Below, piece after piece: positions 63,039 through 64,000 of a DNA stretch of 64,000 bases (positions are counted from its first letter, which is position 1; the number at the start of each line of letters is the position of its first letter). A program made the translations under genes and the position numbers. Source of the DNA: PCC-6802 sp943367755 (GTDB lineage Bacteria; Cyanobacteriota; Cyanobacteriia; Pseudanabaenales; Pseudanabaenaceae). Below the pieces are notes generated by a model that saw only the letters and a list, made by a program, of their open reading frames with translations, ran no database searches and was not told the origin of the DNA. The DNA lies in NCBI GenBank assembly GCA_943367755.1, contig CALRKB020000002.1, positions 1-64,000 of the forward strand, written 5' to 3'.

Positions 63039-63596
63039 TCAACTTGGAGGCAAAATTCTTTGTAGCTCTGCACAAGCTAGTTGCATAGAGTGTGGGGCAT
63101 CATCAGCTAATCCTACTTGTTGACATTGACTTGCCAAAGCATCTACGAATGGCTTGCAATCACTCTCGCATTCTAGTTTTGAGTATGGTTTTGGGTGATT
63201 TTCGTCCACGCTTTCTTTTTGAAGGTAATGTATCCAAGTCTCAATATTACGCTTTGGCACAAATATCGCAATTTTTTCATTTTTTTGTCGCTTAGACAAC
63301 AAACTTGCTTCAAGGCTTTCTTCTAGCCACCTTATTCGCTCCTGCACAGTCAGAATATCTGCATCAGTAATTGCCACTAGACAAACTGAACGATAGTTAG
63401 CTTGTCTGCGATACTCCTTAACTTCTTTAGGATAGTTTTCTCGTACAAATTGCTCTCCAGCACCTTCACCTTGAGGTGAAACCACTACTCGGATTTTTCT
63501 GGGGTTAAACCCACGCTTAACCAGAAAATATCGAACAAAAAGCTCATCCTGCCTACCTTCACATAGGATTGTAACTGTTACCTCGCGATTAGACAT
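63039..63596 (-). CDS. TOPRIM-like protein paired with an AAA ATPase
   Basis: A 185-residue protein with a TOPRIM-like pattern: ILCEGRQDELFVRYFLVKRG near the start and the acidic ITDADILT near 77-84. The central region is charged, with IETWIHYLQ. It overlaps the end of the ATPase gene by 8 bp. ATPase plus TOPRIM-like partners recall OLD-family and PARIS-type defence pairs, but I cannot say that this is one. It may belong to the DUF4276 group. Confidence 0.68.
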   Translation of the reverse strand: MSNREVTVTILCEGRQDELFVRYFLVKRGFNPRKIRVVVSPQGEGAGEQFVRENYPKEVKEYRRQANYRSVCLVAITDADILTVQERIRWLEESLEASLLSKRQKNEKIAIFVPKRNIETWIHYLQKESVDENHPKPYSKLECESDCKPFVDALASQCQQVGLADDAPHSMQLACAELQRILPPS

Positions 63597-64000
63597 TTAG
63601 CCAGCCCCGTGCCACCAATTCTGAGATAGGCAATCCACTGTCATCACTACTACTAATCCTTTTTACTCGGACGGGAGTATTACTTTGACGCTCAAACCAA
63701 TAGCCATTAGATGATGCCAAATAATCAATTAGCTCAGGATGATGCGAAATTAGCAACGCTTGTAATTTTTTCTCAGCACAGAGATCGTAAAGCTGCATTA
63801 ACCAGGGTTGTATTTCGGGTAAAGCTAAAAAGTTTTCAGGCTCATCTATAAAAAGGGTATAGCCTTCGGACTGAATGCAGCAGATCAATGTATATAGAGC
63901 AATTAGCATCCGCTGACCATCAGACAACTCCCAGAAACCATATTCGAATGAGCTTTGAGTAACAGCCTCTTTCACAAATAAACACTTAAGAATGCTCCTT
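63589..64000 (-). CDS. AAA-family ATPase, C-terminal part (cut by window)
   Basis: At least 136 residues of the C-terminal part; the frame stays open to the window edge. The signature-like ELSDGQRMLIALYTLI, Walker B TLFIDEPENFLALPEI and the switch histidine in LLISHHPELIDYL are typical of the ABC-like AAA_21/OLD ATPases. A GTG at 63975 is inside the domain and not a real start. It is upstream of the TOPRIM-like gene in one operon. Confidence 0.8.
   Translation of the reverse strand, partial: RSILKCLFVKEAVTQSSFEYGFWELSDGQRMLIALYTLICCIQSEGYTLFIDEPENFLALPEIQPWLMQLYDLCAEKKLQALLISHHPELIDYLASSNGYWFERQSNTPVRVKRISSSDDSGLPISELVARGWLNV

Noticed and set aside
1..64000. tRNA, rRNA or transposase genes
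   Set aside because: I looked in the intergenic regions and saw no cloverleaf, rRNA sequence or transposase reading frame. A covariance-model scan would be needed to exclude small RNAs.

Overview
The window is chromosomal DNA of a cyanobacterium. It carries psbN and psbH, a ferredoxin-type glutamate synthase, a plant-type nitrogenase ferredoxin (fdxH), and many copies of the cyanobacterial octamer GCGATCGC. The nitrogenase cluster has a cnfR/patB regulator and no heterocyst genes. That fits a filamentous, non-heterocystous lineage that fixes nitrogen in low oxygen (Pseudanabaena/Leptolyngbya-like). The genus is inference.

Layout. 1-6.0 kb: FAD hydroxylase, ftsW, a broken copy of a downstream gene, and a FIST sensor with a hybrid histidine kinase. 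6.1-11.7 kb: two fermentation genes on the minus strand, an ADP-forming acyl-CoA synthetase/acetyltransferase and adhE. 12.1-43.4 kb: the nif island. It starts with cnfR (minus) and three plus-strand genes (TPR-like protein, cupin, unknown). A minus-strand operon follows: nifP, a small unknown gene, dps, a 41-residue membrane protein, nifV, nifZ, nifT and a thioredoxin-like [2Fe-2S] ferredoxin. A 1.16-kb divergent promoter region separates it from the plus-strand series nifB-fdxN-nifS-nifU-nifH-nifD-nifK-Mo-nitro_C-nifE-nifN-nifX-DUF269-DUF683-nifW-hesA-hesB-fdxH-feoA-fdxB, with mop on the other strand. Then come a methyltransferase, modA and a modB-modC fusion. A minus-strand operon closes the island: luciferase-like flavin enzyme, ArsC-like nitrogenase-associated protein, molybdopterin-domain protein and cupin. 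43.7-50.4 kb: a guanine deaminase remnant, membrane and DnaJ/TPR proteins, psbN/psbH, tatA, pth, a nucleotidyltransferase, a Uma2 protein and a secreted protein with a broken tandem copy. 50.8-64 kb: glutamate synthase, an ATPase/TPR gene pair, an HtrA-like protease, holA, a sugar transferase, cobH, and a TOPRIM-like protein/AAA ATPase pair cut by the window edge.

How it works together. CnfR is known in related cyanobacteria to turn on nif genes in low oxygen. Acetyl-CoA-handling fermentation genes sit next to it. Molybdate uptake (modA, modBC, mop), Fe-S assembly (nifU, nifS, hesB, nifP), cofactor synthesis (nifB, E, N, V, X), the enzyme itself (nifH, D, K) and its electron donors (fdxH, fdxB) are all in one place. 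Fixed nitrogen would feed glutamate synthase further right.

The most notable unexplained signal is in the promoters. nifP, nifB and the luciferase-like operon 22 kb away share the same architecture: two or three copies of a 15-bp element (consensus AAATACYNGTACCCC) at 22-23-bp steps, followed after a fixed 58-59 bp by a GAGTACATYC box. This looks like the binding array of one regulator, most plausibly CnfR, and it ties the flanking operon to the nif regulon.
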